The position numbers and the translations under genes were made by a program. Of a stretch of 64,000 nt of DNA, positions 51,863-61,084 are shown one piece after another (position 1 is the stretch's first letter; each line of letters opens with the position of its first letter). The notes under the pieces are model-generated. The model ran no database searches, was not told the origin of the DNA, and saw nothing but the letters and a program-made list of their open reading frames with translations. This stretch comes from Blautia caecimuris. Lineage in GTDB: Bacteria > Bacillota > Clostridia > Lachnospirales > Lachnospiraceae. Location: the NCBI RefSeq assembly GCF_024622975.1, contig NZ_JANJZT010000022.1, positions 1 through 64,000 of the forward strand. The letters are read 5' to 3'.

Positions 51863-53296
51863 TCAATCCCCGTTTTTATCATTTTCCTCATCCATACAAG
51901 GATACTCCATGCAGGGATCTCTGTCCGGCATCGCAACAAACTCCTTATGATGTCCCACATATTTATATGCAGGACGGATGATCTTGCCAGCGTTAAGGAT
52001 TTCTTCCAGACGGTGAGCGCTCCATCCGGGAATTCGGGCAATGGCAAAAATAGGTGTGAACAGTTCCTTGGGGATGCCCAGCATAGTATATACAAAACCG
52101 CTGTAAAAATCCACATTGGCGCACACATTTTTAAACATTTTCCTCTGTTCCATAACAAGACGGCTTCCCAGTCGCTCCACCAGCTCATAAAGAGCAAATT
52201 CCTCCATCATTCCCTTTTCCTCGGCAAGCTTGCGGGCAAATTTTTTCAGTATCACCTCACGGGGATCGGACAGAGTGTATACTGCATGACCCATTCCATA
52301 GATCAGACCGGAATGATCAAAGGCTTCTTTATTCAGAATCCTGCACAGATATGCCTCTACTTCTGCCTCATCTGTCCAGTTTTTCACATGGGCTTTGATA
52401 TCGGCAAACATATCCTGCACCTTCAGATTTGCCCCGCCGTGTCTCGGACCTTTCAGAGAGCCGATAGAAGCTGCCACTGAGGAATAGGTATCTGTTCCTG
52501 ATGAAGTAACCACATGGGTGGTAAACGTAGAGTTGTTTCCTCCGCCATGCTCTGCATGAAGCATCAGAGCAATGTCCAGAACCTTGGCTTCCAGCTCTGT
52601 GTAAGAGCTGTCCGGTCTCAGCATCAGAAGGATATTTTCTGCAAGAGAAAGCCCCTTCTGCGGATTCCGGATAAATAAAGTCTCATCCTTACGGAAATGG
52701 CGGTATGAGTGATAGGAATAAACTGCGATCAGCGGCAGCTTGGCAATCAGTTCAATACTCTGGCGCAGAACATTTTCTGCAGAAATATCCTCCGGTCTGG
52801 AATCATAGGTGTATAAGGTAAGAATACATCTCTGCATGGAATTCATAATGTCCGCATTGGACGCCTTCATCACAACATCCCGCACAAACCGGCCTGACAG
52901 AGTTTCAAACTGCGCCATCACCTCTTTAAACATTTCCAGTTCCTTTTCTGAAGGAAGCTGTCCGAAAAGCAGAAGATAAATGGTTTCCTCAAATCCAAAT
53001 TTATGTCCTTCCAGTCCGTTTACCAGATCATAAATATTATAGCCCTGGTAATACAGACTTCCCTCAGCCGGGATCTTCCTTCCATTTACAAGGTCATAGG
53101 CATTTACATCTGAAATTTCTGTAAGTCCGGTAAGAACGCCTTTACCTGCTGAATCTCTCAGTCCTCTTTTTACATCATACTCAATATAAAGGTTTGGATC
53201 GATCCGGTGATTATTCAGAAGTGTTTCCTGCAGGCTCTCCATACTGGTCTTCAGGCTTCCCATTTCATCCAGATTGATCATTTCATGATCTGACAT
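51863..53296 (-). CDS. citrate synthase (citrate/2-methylcitrate synthase family)
   Basis: A 477-residue enzyme joining acetyl-CoA and oxaloacetate. Active-site His residues lie in HAEHGGGNNST and GMGHAVYTLSDPR, and the catalytic Asp in ANVDFYSGF. An N-terminal extension of about 60 residues precedes the core, as in clostridial citrate synthases. GGAGG lies 8 nt before the ATG. No aconitase or isocitrate dehydrogenase is adjacent. A 2-methylcitrate role is possible but unsupported by neighbours. Confidence 0.93.
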   Translation of the reverse strand: MSDHEMINLDEMGSLKTSMESLQETLLNNHRIDPNLYIEYDVKRGLRDSAGKGVLTGLTEISDVNAYDLVNGRKIPAEGSLYYQGYNIYDLVNGLEGHKFGFEETIYLLLFGQLPSEKELEMFKEVMAQFETLSGRFVRDVVMKASNADIMNSMQRCILTLYTYDSRPEDISAENVLRQSIELIAKLPLIAVYSYHSYRHFRKDETLFIRNPQKGLSLAENILLMLRPDSSYTELEAKVLDIALMLHAEHGGGNNSTFTTHVVTSSGTDTYSSVAASIGSLKGPRHGGANLKVQDMFADIKAHVKNWTDEAEVEAYLCRILNKEAFDHSGLIYGMGHAVYTLSDPREVILKKFARKLAEEKGMMEEFALYELVERLGSRLVMEQRKMFKNVCANVDFYSGFVYTMLGIPKELFTPIFAIARIPGWSAHRLEEILNAGKIIRPAYKYVGHHKEFVAMPDRDPCMEYPCMDEENDKNGD

Positions 53297-53346
53297 TTTT
53301 ATTCCTCCGTTTCCTTTCCCCGAAACTCAATTGTTCTGTCTGAAGC

Positions 53347-53697
53347 TTAAAGCATTTTTTCTTCCCATTCTTTTTCACGGAATCCTGTCAGAACAAAATC
53401 TGTTCCGACTACAAGAGGTCTTTTCACCAACATTCCGTCTGTGGCAAGAAGCTTCAGCTGCTCTTCCTCTGACATATCCTTTAATTTATCCTTCAGATTC
53501 ATCTGTTTATAAAGATTTCCGCTTGTATTAAAAAATTTTTTAAGGGGCATTCCGCTTTTTTCATACCATTCTTTCAGTTCTTCATATGTTGGATGTTCTT
53601 CTACCATTGCTCTTTCCTCAAAGCTGATGCCATGTGCGTCCAGCCATTTAAGAGCTTTCTGACAAGTACTGCATTTTCTGTAAACTAAAACTTTCAC
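53347..53697 (-). CDS. ArsC/Spx family thioredoxin-fold protein
   Basis: A 116-residue protein with an N-terminal CxxC (Cys9, Cys12 in YRKCSTCQKAL), the family LKEWYEKSGMPLKKFFNTSG segment and a C-terminal VKRPLVVG motif with the Arg typical of ArsC/Spx proteins. I start at the GTG at 53697 because AAAGGAGG is 7 nt upstream; this gives the usual length. Whether it reduces arsenate or acts like Spx on RNA polymerase cannot be told from sequence; no ars genes are near. Confidence 0.88.
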   Translation of the reverse strand: MKVLVYRKCSTCQKALKWLDAHGISFEERAMVEEHPTYEELKEWYEKSGMPLKKFFNTSGNLYKQMNLKDKLKDMSEEEQLKLLATDGMLVKRPLVVGTDFVLTGFREKEWEEKML

Positions 53698-53872
53698 TTT
53701 GCATCCTCCTTTATTTCTCAGCTTTTTCAGCTGTTTCCTGTAAAAACACATAGTCCGGCAGACATCCGGTTCATTCTGTCAGATTCTGTCAAACATTTTC
53801 TGCTTTTTCCCTTTCACGTTTTATCATATAAAAGAGCTAAAGAAAAATCAAGTTTTTTTGAAAATTCCTAAT

Positions 53873-56164
53873 TTATTCTTCCAAAAATCTCTGTACCCAC
53901 ATCCTCTTTCCATCTGTACAGACTGACACAGCCCCGCTTTTCATGGTAAATTCTGTTTTTGCCCCTGATTTTTTCAGACGGAGTGTTGTTTCCGGTGAGG
54001 GATGCCCGTAGGTATTGGAGTCTGAGCATGAGATCACTGCAACCTCTGCCTTCACCTGATCCAGAAACTCCCGGCAGGAAGAATAACGGGAACCATGATG
54101 CCCTACTTTTAAAAAATCCACATCTCTCAGCCTGTTCAGGATTGCTTTTTCCGCAGGTTCTCCTGCATCTCCGGTAAAAAGTCCGCGAAAATCTCTGTAC
54201 TCCAGCTCTACAACCATTCCTTCTTCATTCACATCTTCTCCCAGAGCGTCTTTTGCAGGAGCCAGAATATGAAAGCCGGCTTCTCCCATACGAAAACTGT
54301 TTCCACTTTCCACCTGAAGCACCTTCATTCCGGCACTCTGCGCAAGATGGATCAGAGTATTGTATACTTCCGGCGGTTCCTCCCAGTCAGGAAGTATCAG
54401 AGCATCGCTTCTTACAGAGGTCAGGCCCTGCTCCATAAATTCAAGAAGCTCCATGATCCCACTGATATGATCCTTATCTGTATGGGAGATCATAATCCCG
54501 TTTATATGAGAAATCCCTCTGCTTTTCAGATAAGGCAGAAGTTGATACTGGGCTGTATTTTTCTTGTTGCTGCTTCCGCAGTCCATAAGGAAAACTCCTC
54601 CATCCGGAATTTCCAGCACAATCCCGTCACCCTGTCCGATATCCAGACAGGTAATTCTGAGCTCCTTTCCAGGTTTCCGGGAAAGGACAAAAATCCCTGC
54701 CGCAGCTGCCAGAAGAAAAATCCCTGCAGGATACGCCCTTTTTGCAGCTTTCCTGAACACTCCTCTGATTTTGTCCGAGTTCTCGGACACTTTTTTCCCA
54801 ACAGCCAACTGATTTTCTTCTTTTTTTTGTATCCCGGATGCCATAACATATGCCAGGATAATTCCTGATGCCAGCAGCAGATAGTAGCTGATACTCTGCC
54901 ATATTTCCGGAAGCCCCCCGATCCAGGTACAAAAAGGCAGCTTTCCGGCAAACGTACAGACTTTTTCGTAAAGCCATAAAAGTATTCTGCCCGGAACCGC
55001 TGCCGCCCTCCCTGCATTCACACTGAAAAGCCCCAGCACTGAGCAGCACAGGCCGCTTATAAGAACACCTCCCACAGTGGGAAGAACAAACAGATTCAAA
55101 AGGATTCCGATCACAGACACCTCTCCGAAAAACACCAGCATAACCGGAAGCGTTACGGCCTGAACAGAAAGAGAAGAAATCAGAGCTTTCCCTGCTTTTC
55201 CTTTTGCGCCTGTAATTCTGATCAGATGTGGCGATACCGCCCCCAGCCCCACAACTGCTCCGAAGGATAAAAGGAAACTGCTGCTGTAAAGATATGCAGG
55301 GGAATCAAGCAGAAGAAAAATTGCTGAGAGAGCCAGTGCAGTCATAAGATCATAGGTCCGTCCCAGAACTCTTGCTCCTACATTTAAAACAAACATACAC
55401 ACTACTCTCATGGCAGACACGCTTCCTCCTGTAAGCATTCCATATTGAAGCATCACATACAAAGAGACAAGTCCTGCCCCTGCGTTCCCCAGCCCGATTC
55501 TTTTTAAAAGGGAGAACAGCCCCATCCCCAGAATACTGATATGCAGGCCTGATATAGCAAGAATATGAACCATTCCCGCCATCTGATACCGGAGCTTCAG
55601 ATCCTGATCCAGCTCACTTTTTTCTCCAAGAAGCATTGCCTCAAAAACCGGCGCATCCCTGCCTGCAGAAAGCTTCAGTACCGTATGTATCCGGTCCTTC
55701 AGCTCAAGCAAAAACTGCTGATATCCTGAATAAGCTCTGCTTTTTCTTTTTATGATTCCATTTTTCATAAAATAATAAATGTGCTGGCAGGCATAATACT
55801 GCCTGGAATCAAATTCACCGGGATTTCTCGGCGCTTCCACCTGTTCCAGCTTCCCGGAAATACACACAGCCGTGCCTGCCGGAAGCTCTTCTTCTGTTTT
55901 TAAAAATACTCTTACATTTTCAATGGGAATTTTTTCTGACCGACAGATCAGAACGACTTGTTTCAGATAGACAGAAAAGGAAAATTCCGTTGCCTGGCAT
56001 CTCTGTACCTCCCCGCAGATCACAGAGTCCGGATGCTTTTTTATGTAGGTCTGCACTGTTTCCGGCAAAGGAGTTCCGCGTATCAGCGGAACCCCTGCCA
56101 GATCAGCCAGACACATACACAGCATCAGGAACAGACAAACAAGACAAACCGGACGTCTTGTCAT
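53873..56164 (-). CDS. comEC: competence DNA-uptake channel ComEC/Rec2
   Basis: A 763-residue membrane protein thought to carry single-stranded DNA across the membrane during transformation. An N-terminal membrane segment and OB-like domain (to about 150) come first, then the competence domain (about 185-440) with LSGLHISILG-type motifs, and a C-terminal metallo-beta-lactamase domain with GQGDGIVLEIPDGG and SHTDKDHISG metal ligands. Length is full. It is the last gene of a unit with comEA at the far end. Confidence 0.94.
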   Translation of the reverse strand: MTRRPVCLVCLFLMLCMCLADLAGVPLIRGTPLPETVQTYIKKHPDSVICGEVQRCQATEFSFSVYLKQVVLICRSEKIPIENVRVFLKTEEELPAGTAVCISGKLEQVEAPRNPGEFDSRQYYACQHIYYFMKNGIIKRKSRAYSGYQQFLLELKDRIHTVLKLSAGRDAPVFEAMLLGEKSELDQDLKLRYQMAGMVHILAISGLHISILGMGLFSLLKRIGLGNAGAGLVSLYVMLQYGMLTGGSVSAMRVVCMFVLNVGARVLGRTYDLMTALALSAIFLLLDSPAYLYSSSFLLSFGAVVGLGAVSPHLIRITGAKGKAGKALISSLSVQAVTLPVMLVFFGEVSVIGILLNLFVLPTVGGVLISGLCCSVLGLFSVNAGRAAAVPGRILLWLYEKVCTFAGKLPFCTWIGGLPEIWQSISYYLLLASGIILAYVMASGIQKKEENQLAVGKKVSENSDKIRGVFRKAAKRAYPAGIFLLAAAAGIFVLSRKPGKELRITCLDIGQGDGIVLEIPDGGVFLMDCGSSNKKNTAQYQLLPYLKSRGISHINGIMISHTDKDHISGIMELLEFMEQGLTSVRSDALILPDWEEPPEVYNTLIHLAQSAGMKVLQVESGNSFRMGEAGFHILAPAKDALGEDVNEEGMVVELEYRDFRGLFTGDAGEPAEKAILNRLRDVDFLKVGHHGSRYSSCREFLDQVKAEVAVISCSDSNTYGHPSPETTLRLKKSGAKTEFTMKSGAVSVCTDGKRMWVQRFLEE

Positions 56165-56214
56165 TTGCCTTCCTTTCCGTATAAAATCATGTAAAAAGAT
56201 ATGAATGACAGTTG

Positions 56215-57150
56215 TCAGGATTCCTCTTTTTCGTGAACCACCAACTGATCATTTTTTTCATAAAATGTATAAAGGGGCATACTGCTTCTCAGATTTCCGT
56301 CCATACTTCCTTCTACAGAAAGCTGAACCTTATCTGCCTCACAGGAATCCAGAAGAGAATTCACTACAGAATAGATCTGAATGCTTTCTGACACATCCAG
56401 TGCTTCCTCCTGAAACGCCCTGTTCATATTGATATAACAGATCCGGTCTGCAATGGTAGCGCTGAGGATCACGGATTTTTCCGGAATCACCGCATAATGC
56501 CCTTCCTCCATGGGACCCTTGGCAAGCTGTTCCAGCACCACTCTTTCTTTTGGAAGGGTACGCCTGTAATAAATATTTCTCTCCTCTTTTACCAGCTTCT
56601 TCCCGCTTTTGTCTGCGAAATACAGGGTAAAAGTATCATACCTGTAATCGGTATCCTTGCCGGAAAGCTCCAGGAAGCTTTCTTCTGTCATATCCCCGAT
56701 CTTATTGTTCCGGGAATCCGTAAGCTCCAGCCCCTCCACAGTAAATCGAACACGGTGGATATCCGGCACCTGCAAAAAGGTTTTTACAATCCCGGCTCTG
56801 GTAAGGACTTCTCTGGCTCTGCTCATTTCATGGTACTGGGCGCTGAAATCAATAACCAGCACATCATCCTGAAAATCATAAGAATTAAGTATTACCTCTT
56901 CCGGAAGCAGTGCGATCCCGTCCTCCGGAACCTTCCTGTTTCCAATGCTCTGCATCAGCTCACGGACCATAAAGTCTGCTGATTCCTCTTTTGGTTCATA
57001 TGCTTCCCTCTCCAGAGTTGTCTCTGCTGCATTCAGATAATAAAAGCTGTATTTATCCGGCGTCTGCTGTTCTTCTACTTCAATACTGCAGCCGGCAGCC
57101 AGCATACATACAGAAACAGCCAGAAGAAGGACACTTAAAAATTTCTTCAT
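56215..57150 (-). CDS. lipoprotein with two GerMN domains
   Basis: A 311-residue protein with a lipoprotein signal (KKFLSVLLLAVSVCMLAAGC, lipid on the Cys) and two tandem GerMN domains (about 30-165 and 175-300; VLVIDFSAQYHEM and CYINMNRAFQEE mark equivalent strands). GerM and related proteins act in sporulation or germination envelope assembly, but WalK-linked GerMN proteins also exist. It lies 10 nt after the kinase gene, suggesting a membrane accessory role for that kinase. Confidence 0.85.
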   Translation of the reverse strand: MKKFLSVLLLAVSVCMLAAGCSIEVEEQQTPDKYSFYYLNAAETTLEREAYEPKEESADFMVRELMQSIGNRKVPEDGIALLPEEVILNSYDFQDDVLVIDFSAQYHEMSRAREVLTRAGIVKTFLQVPDIHRVRFTVEGLELTDSRNNKIGDMTEESFLELSGKDTDYRYDTFTLYFADKSGKKLVKEERNIYYRRTLPKERVVLEQLAKGPMEEGHYAVIPEKSVILSATIADRICYINMNRAFQEEALDVSESIQIYSVVNSLLDSCEADKVQLSVEGSMDGNLRSSMPLYTFYEKNDQLVVHEKEES

Positions 57151-57160
57151 CCGGCACCTC

Positions 57161-58582
57161 CTACGGAATATATGACAGCGGAATACGAACGGAAAACGTT
57201 GTTCCCTCGCCTTCTCTGCTGAATACTTTGATCACGCCATGATGCATGGCAATGGTACTTCTTGTAATGGCAAGTCCCAGTCCCGTGCCTCCGATCTCTC
57301 TGGAATGTGATTTGTCCACACGGTAAAATCTCTCAAAGATACGCTCCAGGGAATCTTCCGGAATTCCCATCCCGGAATCTGCCACAGTCACATAAAAATA
57401 TTTGTGGTCCGCGTCTATGGATACTCTGACCCATCCGTCGTCCACATTGTATTTAATGGCATTTTCCACCAGATTACTGATAGCGGAAGTAAATTTGATT
57501 TCATCCACATCCGCCTCCACCGGACGGAAGCTGTCAAGGATCAGGTCAATGCTCCTTTTATCCGCAATAGGTCTTAAACGCTTCAGGATGTCCTCAAGAA
57601 GCTGGTTGATATCCATGTGCTGTATGGAAAGATCCGCTGTCTTTTTATCCATTTTTACCAGACTGAGAAGATCTGTAATAATCCGGTTCTCTCTGTCGAT
57701 CTCAGCAGTAATATCCTGCAGAAATTCCTGATAAAGCTCCTCCGGAACTCCCTGCTGGCCTACCAGAGAATCTGCCAGAACCTTCATGGAGGTCATTGGT
57801 GTTTTCAGCTCATGGGACACATTGGAAACAAACTCGGACCTGGATTCATCCAGAACCTTCATTCTTGCCAGCATCTTATTAAAAGCATCTGTGATCAGCT
57901 CTGTCTCCGTATAATCCGGTACGGAGATCTCATCATTCTGATATCCGTCCGTAAGATCTTCAATAGACTTGGTTACACGGGCAAGAGGCTTCACCAGAAC
58001 AGTGGCAAGAATATATCCAAGGAAAACAGACAGAACCACGATCACTGCGATCAGAAGAAGTCCCTGATAATTCAGTTCCATCATGGTAGCCGTGATCTCA
58101 CTGCAGGAGATCGTCATCAGCATGGCTCCCTGAATCTGAGGAACATCCGCACTTCTCACAGGAACTGCGAACTCGATCACCTGTCCCTTTCTCTGATAAT
58201 CCGTAGGTTCCCCTTTCTTAAAGCTGCGGATGATCTTTGGAGAAACCAGAGTTTTCCCCTCATCCACATGATAGGTATCCTTTACGATCTTAAAATCCCT
58301 GTCCACGATCAGGATACGACCGCCATACACATTGGACAGCATTTCAAGCTTGCCGTTTACAGCCTCGGAGCTGGGATCATTGAGATAATTTTCCTTAATG
58401 ATCTGATTGCAAAGAATACTGCACTGATTGCTGACTGCCCCTGCCCTTACTGCCACAGCCTGTTTCTCATAATTGCCGATCATCATCCGCGTAACGATCA
58501 CACTGGGTACAATTCCCAGAATCACCAGAATGATCAGGATCCGGAAACGCAGACTCTTAAAAAACCTGTTTTTCTTTTTCAT
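57161..58582 (-). CDS. sensor histidine kinase, WalK/PhoR-like
   Basis: A 473-residue kinase with two membrane helices (about 12-32 and 174-195) around an extracellular PAS/Cache-like domain of about 140 residues. A HAMP domain (about 196-245), phospho-acceptor His257 (FVSNVSHELKTPM) and ATPase boxes NAIKYN, DSGMGI and GGTGLGLAI follow. It is the partner of the regulator gene 3 nt upstream. The architecture matches envelope-stress or cell-wall kinases of the WalK/PhoR group, without the intracellular PAS of classic WalK. Confidence 0.9.
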   Translation of the reverse strand: MKKKNRFFKSLRFRILIILVILGIVPSVIVTRMMIGNYEKQAVAVRAGAVSNQCSILCNQIIKENYLNDPSSEAVNGKLEMLSNVYGGRILIVDRDFKIVKDTYHVDEGKTLVSPKIIRSFKKGEPTDYQRKGQVIEFAVPVRSADVPQIQGAMLMTISCSEITATMMELNYQGLLLIAVIVVLSVFLGYILATVLVKPLARVTKSIEDLTDGYQNDEISVPDYTETELITDAFNKMLARMKVLDESRSEFVSNVSHELKTPMTSMKVLADSLVGQQGVPEELYQEFLQDITAEIDRENRIITDLLSLVKMDKKTADLSIQHMDINQLLEDILKRLRPIADKRSIDLILDSFRPVEADVDEIKFTSAISNLVENAIKYNVDDGWVRVSIDADHKYFYVTVADSGMGIPEDSLERIFERFYRVDKSHSREIGGTGLGLAITRSTIAMHHGVIKVFSREGEGTTFSVRIPLSYIP

Positions 58583-58585
58583 GGC

Positions 58586-59275
58586 TTATGCCTGAAAATA
58601 ATAGCCTACACCCCATTTGGTGTGTACATACTTCGGCTCACTGGGATTCGCCTCGATTTTTTCACGGAGACGGCGGATATGTACATCCACAGTTCTCACA
58701 TCGCCCGGATATTCATATCCCCAGACAATATTCAGAAGGTTTTCACGGCTGTAAACCTTGTTCGGATTAAATACAAGCAGCTCAAGCACATCAAATTCTT
58801 TCGCTGTCAGATTGATCTCCTTGCCTGCGATAAACACACGACGGCTCTCGCAGTCAAGCTTCAGATCACCTGTCTCAATGGTCTTGGCCTTTTCCTTCTC
58901 CTCGCTTTCTGAACGGGCGCGGCGCATGATCGCCTTGATTCTTGCCTTTACCTCCAGAATGTTAAAAGGCTTGGTAATGTAATCGTCTGCGCCGTATTCC
59001 AGTCCCAGGATCTTATCCATATCCTCGCCTTTGGCAGTAAGCATTACAATGGGAACATTGGAAAACTCCCTGATCTGCTGGCAGACTTCAAGGCCGTCCA
59101 TCTTGGGAAGCATAAGATCAAGAAGGATAATGTCATAATGCTTTTCCTTTGCCTTTTCCACTGCTTCCTCACCATCGTAAGCGCAGTCCACTTCCATACC
59201 GTCCTGTTCCAGATTGAAACGGATGCCCTTTACGATCAGTTTTTCATCATCTACCACTAATACTTTCCTGCTCAT
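58586..59275 (-). CDS. OmpR-family response regulator, WalR-like
   Basis: A 229-residue regulator with phospho-acceptor Asp53 (ILLDLMLP) and a C-terminal winged helix ending TKWGVGYYFQA. The DNA-recognition region (YPGDVRTVDVHIRRLREKIE) is very close to WalR/PhoP-type proteins. It lies between comEA and its kinase gene in one operon, so cell-wall or phosphate signalling and DNA uptake genes may be co-expressed. Confidence 0.91.
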   Translation of the reverse strand: MSRKVLVVDDEKLIVKGIRFNLEQDGMEVDCAYDGEEAVEKAKEKHYDIILLDLMLPKMDGLEVCQQIREFSNVPIVMLTAKGEDMDKILGLEYGADDYITKPFNILEVKARIKAIMRRARSESEEKEKAKTIETGDLKLDCESRRVFIAGKEINLTAKEFDVLELLVFNPNKVYSRENLLNIVWGYEYPGDVRTVDVHIRRLREKIEANPSEPKYVHTKWGVGYYFQA

Positions 59276-59286
59276 TTACAATCTCC

Positions 59287-60018
59287 TTATTCTACTGCAA
59301 TCTTGTCTTTTATCTTTGAAAAGGTGCTTTCCTTGATCCCCGGCACGTTCATCAGCTCCTCCGTACCGGAAAAGCCGCCCTTTTCCTCCCGGTAGGCCAG
59401 AATGGCCTGGGCCTTGGCTTCGCCGATACCGGGCAGTGTCTGAAGCGCTGCAGAATCTGCTGTGTTCAGATTTACTGTTCCTGAATCCTGCGTTTCCCCT
59501 GTTCCTGCTGCTTCCGTTACAGCTCCGCCGGTACCCGGATCTGCAGCGCCTCCTGACGGCTGCCCTGCCATTCCCTTTTCCGCCTCTTCTTTTGTAGGTA
59601 CATAAATCTGCTGTCCGTCACTTAACGCGCAGGCCTGATTAATGCTTGTTCCCGCCGCATCCGGAAGAAAGCCTCCGGCTGCTTCAATAGCCTGAAACAC
59701 TCTGCTGTCAGACTTCATTGCGTATACTCCCGGCTGCACAACAGCTCCGCACACATCCACGTAAATTTCCTCCGGCGGCTGCGCGGGCACAGAAGACGGT
59801 TTCTCCGTAACAGCTTCCTCTGGGGAAGCAAGGTCCTTCTCCTGCTCCTTATCAGCTGTTTCCTCAGCCTGAGCTGACAGTTCCTCCTGTTCCTCTTCCA
59901 GAAGAAGCTCCGTTTCCCTATCTGCGCAGCCGCACATTCCCGGACTGACAATAAAAAGGAAAAAAAGAAACAGGATTCTCAGATTTACTGATTTTAGATT
60001 TATTTTCTGTACTCTGAT
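59287..60018 (-). CDS. comEA: competence protein ComEA with SLBB and helix-hairpin-helix domains
   Basis: This DNA receptor feeds ComEC. The SLBB domain spans IYVDVCGAVVQPGVY...SDGQQIYVP and the double HhH domain is at the C-terminus (NLNTADSAALQTLPGIGEAKAQAILAYRE). The only ATG that fits (59937) has no ribosome site and would begin after a signal-like stretch (LRILFLFFLFIVSPG) encoded in frame upstream. I propose the start at ATC, 60018-60016, with AAGGAG 9 nt before it and the promoter at 60069-60097. This gives 243 residues with an N-terminal membrane anchor. An ATC start is rare, so the start is uncertain; the gene itself is not. Confidence 0.88.
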   Translation of the reverse strand: MRVQKINLKSVNLRILFLFFLFIVSPGMCGCADRETELLLEEEQEELSAQAEETADKEQEKDLASPEEAVTEKPSSVPAQPPEEIYVDVCGAVVQPGVYAMKSDSRVFQAIEAAGGFLPDAAGTSINQACALSDGQQIYVPTKEEAEKGMAGQPSGGAADPGTGGAVTEAAGTGETQDSGTVNLNTADSAALQTLPGIGEAKAQAILAYREEKGGFSGTEELMNVPGIKESTFSKIKDKIAVE

Positions 60019-60068
60019 ATCGGGTCACTCCTTATCTTTTCCCCGATTCTCATACCTGACCATACCCT

Positions 60069-60097
60069 ATTTTAACGAATTCCCGGTGCTTTTACAA
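60069..60097 (-). promoter_or_regulatory. promoter of the comEA-walRK-gerMN-comEC unit
   Basis: TTGTAA and TAAAAT lie on the minus strand with a 17-nt spacer, 51 nt before the proposed ATC start. Confidence 0.65.
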
Positions 60098-60107
60098 TAG
60101 GTAAGTA

Positions 60108-60542
60108 CTATTTTTGCCATTTAAAGATTATGATACCTGCAATAGCCACAGCCATTCCCACAACCTTTCTCCACTCAAACACAGCCTTTTCCACACCGAA
60201 AAGTCCAAAAAGCTCGATCACATAGGCCACAAGAAGCTGGGAGACAACGATCAGCATGGCTGCCTTTGCCGGTCCCAGGGCACCCATGCTCTGAATCACG
60301 GTAACTGTGATAAAGGCTCCTATAACTCCGCCCAGCAGCGTATATTTATTTTCCACCTGCCACAATGCAGCGATACTTTCTCTGCCTGTAAAAAGCCATG
60401 CAAGCACACAGACGGCAAAGGCTGAAAGCTGGACCCAGCCTGTAGATACCCACAGGCTGGTCTGCTTTGTCACTTCTGTGTTAAAAACTCCCTGAATACT
60501 CATAAGCGCGCCTGAAACAAGTGCCACAATAAATCCCCACAT
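60108..60542 (-). CDS. YdcZ/DUF606-type DMT superfamily transporter
   Basis: A 144-residue membrane protein with about five hydrophobic segments. It belongs to the DMT superfamily by pattern (GALMSIQGVFNTEVTKQTS near the start, GPAKAAMLIVVSQLLVAYVIELFG later), the YdcZ-like short half-size group. I start at 60542 (GGAGGG upstream). Substrate unknown; members are often annotated as putative multidrug or metabolite exporters. Confidence 0.8.
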   Translation of the reverse strand: MWGFIVALVSGALMSIQGVFNTEVTKQTSLWVSTGWVQLSAFAVCVLAWLFTGRESIAALWQVENKYTLLGGVIGAFITVTVIQSMGALGPAKAAMLIVVSQLLVAYVIELFGLFGVEKAVFEWRKVVGMAVAIAGIIIFKWQK

Positions 60543-60577
60543 AGTAATCCCTCCATATGATCCAACATAAAGATATG

Positions 60578-60608
60578 AAAAAAGGCCGGTATTTTTAACC
60601 AGCCTTTT
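60578..60608 (-). terminator. terminator of the small Cys-rich gene
   Basis: AAAAGGCTGG pairs with CCGGCCTTTT (one G-T type mismatch) across TTAAAAATA; TTTTTT ends the stem on the minus strand. Confidence 0.75.
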
Positions 60609-60664
60609 GTTACTATCATCATATACAGAAATTACTTTTTTATTCACAGACTTTCCTGCACGTT

Positions 60665-60832
60665 TTATTTTGTGTGATTTTCTTTTACCTCTGAACTGCA
60701 GCAATGTCCTCCGCAGCTTGAGCAGTCACAGCCGCACTGAAGAGATTTTCCGGCTTTTTTCGCCCGAATCATACTTCTCAGCACCAGCCCTACTGCCAGT
60801 ATAAGAACTGCAAGTACAACAAATGTTCCCAT
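60665..60832 (-). CDS. FeoB-associated Cys-rich membrane protein
   Basis: A 55-residue protein with one N-terminal membrane helix (about 3-20), a basic RAKKAGK turn and a cysteine cluster CGCDCSSCGGHCC, the classic FeoB-associated Cys-rich form. GGAGGG lies 6 nt before the ATG at 60832. It usually accompanies FeoA and FeoB in ferrous iron uptake. Here no FeoB gene is present, and only a stub of FeoA lies 22 nt upstream. Confidence 0.85.
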   Translation of the reverse strand: MGTFVVLAVLILAVGLVLRSMIRAKKAGKSLQCGCDCSSCGGHCCSSEVKENHTK

Positions 60833-60853
60833 TAATATCCCTCCTGACTTCTG

Positions 60854-60943
60854 TCAGATTTTTCCTGTTCCCACACAGCCTCCTGAGATCAGCGTACCAA
60901 TAACGATATGGGGTTCTCCCTGATTTACCATAGATAGCGGCAT
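60854..60943 (-). pseudogene. FeoA N-terminal remnant
   Basis: A 29-residue frame (MPLSMVNQGEPHIVIG...) resembles the start of FeoA proteins, which normally run to about 75-80 residues. It ends at TGA just before the Cys-rich gene. I infer that a deletion removed the rest of feoA and all of feoB. Confidence 0.5.
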
Positions 60944-61084
60944 CGTTTTTTCACTTCTTTCTGTGTCTTATAATGCCAGTCTCTCATCCGTGTTAATTAT
61001 GTACAATCTTATTAAAGTTAGTATATATAAACTATTTTCAGCTGTCACGCTGTAAAACCTTATTTTCTGTTCATGATAAATTCG

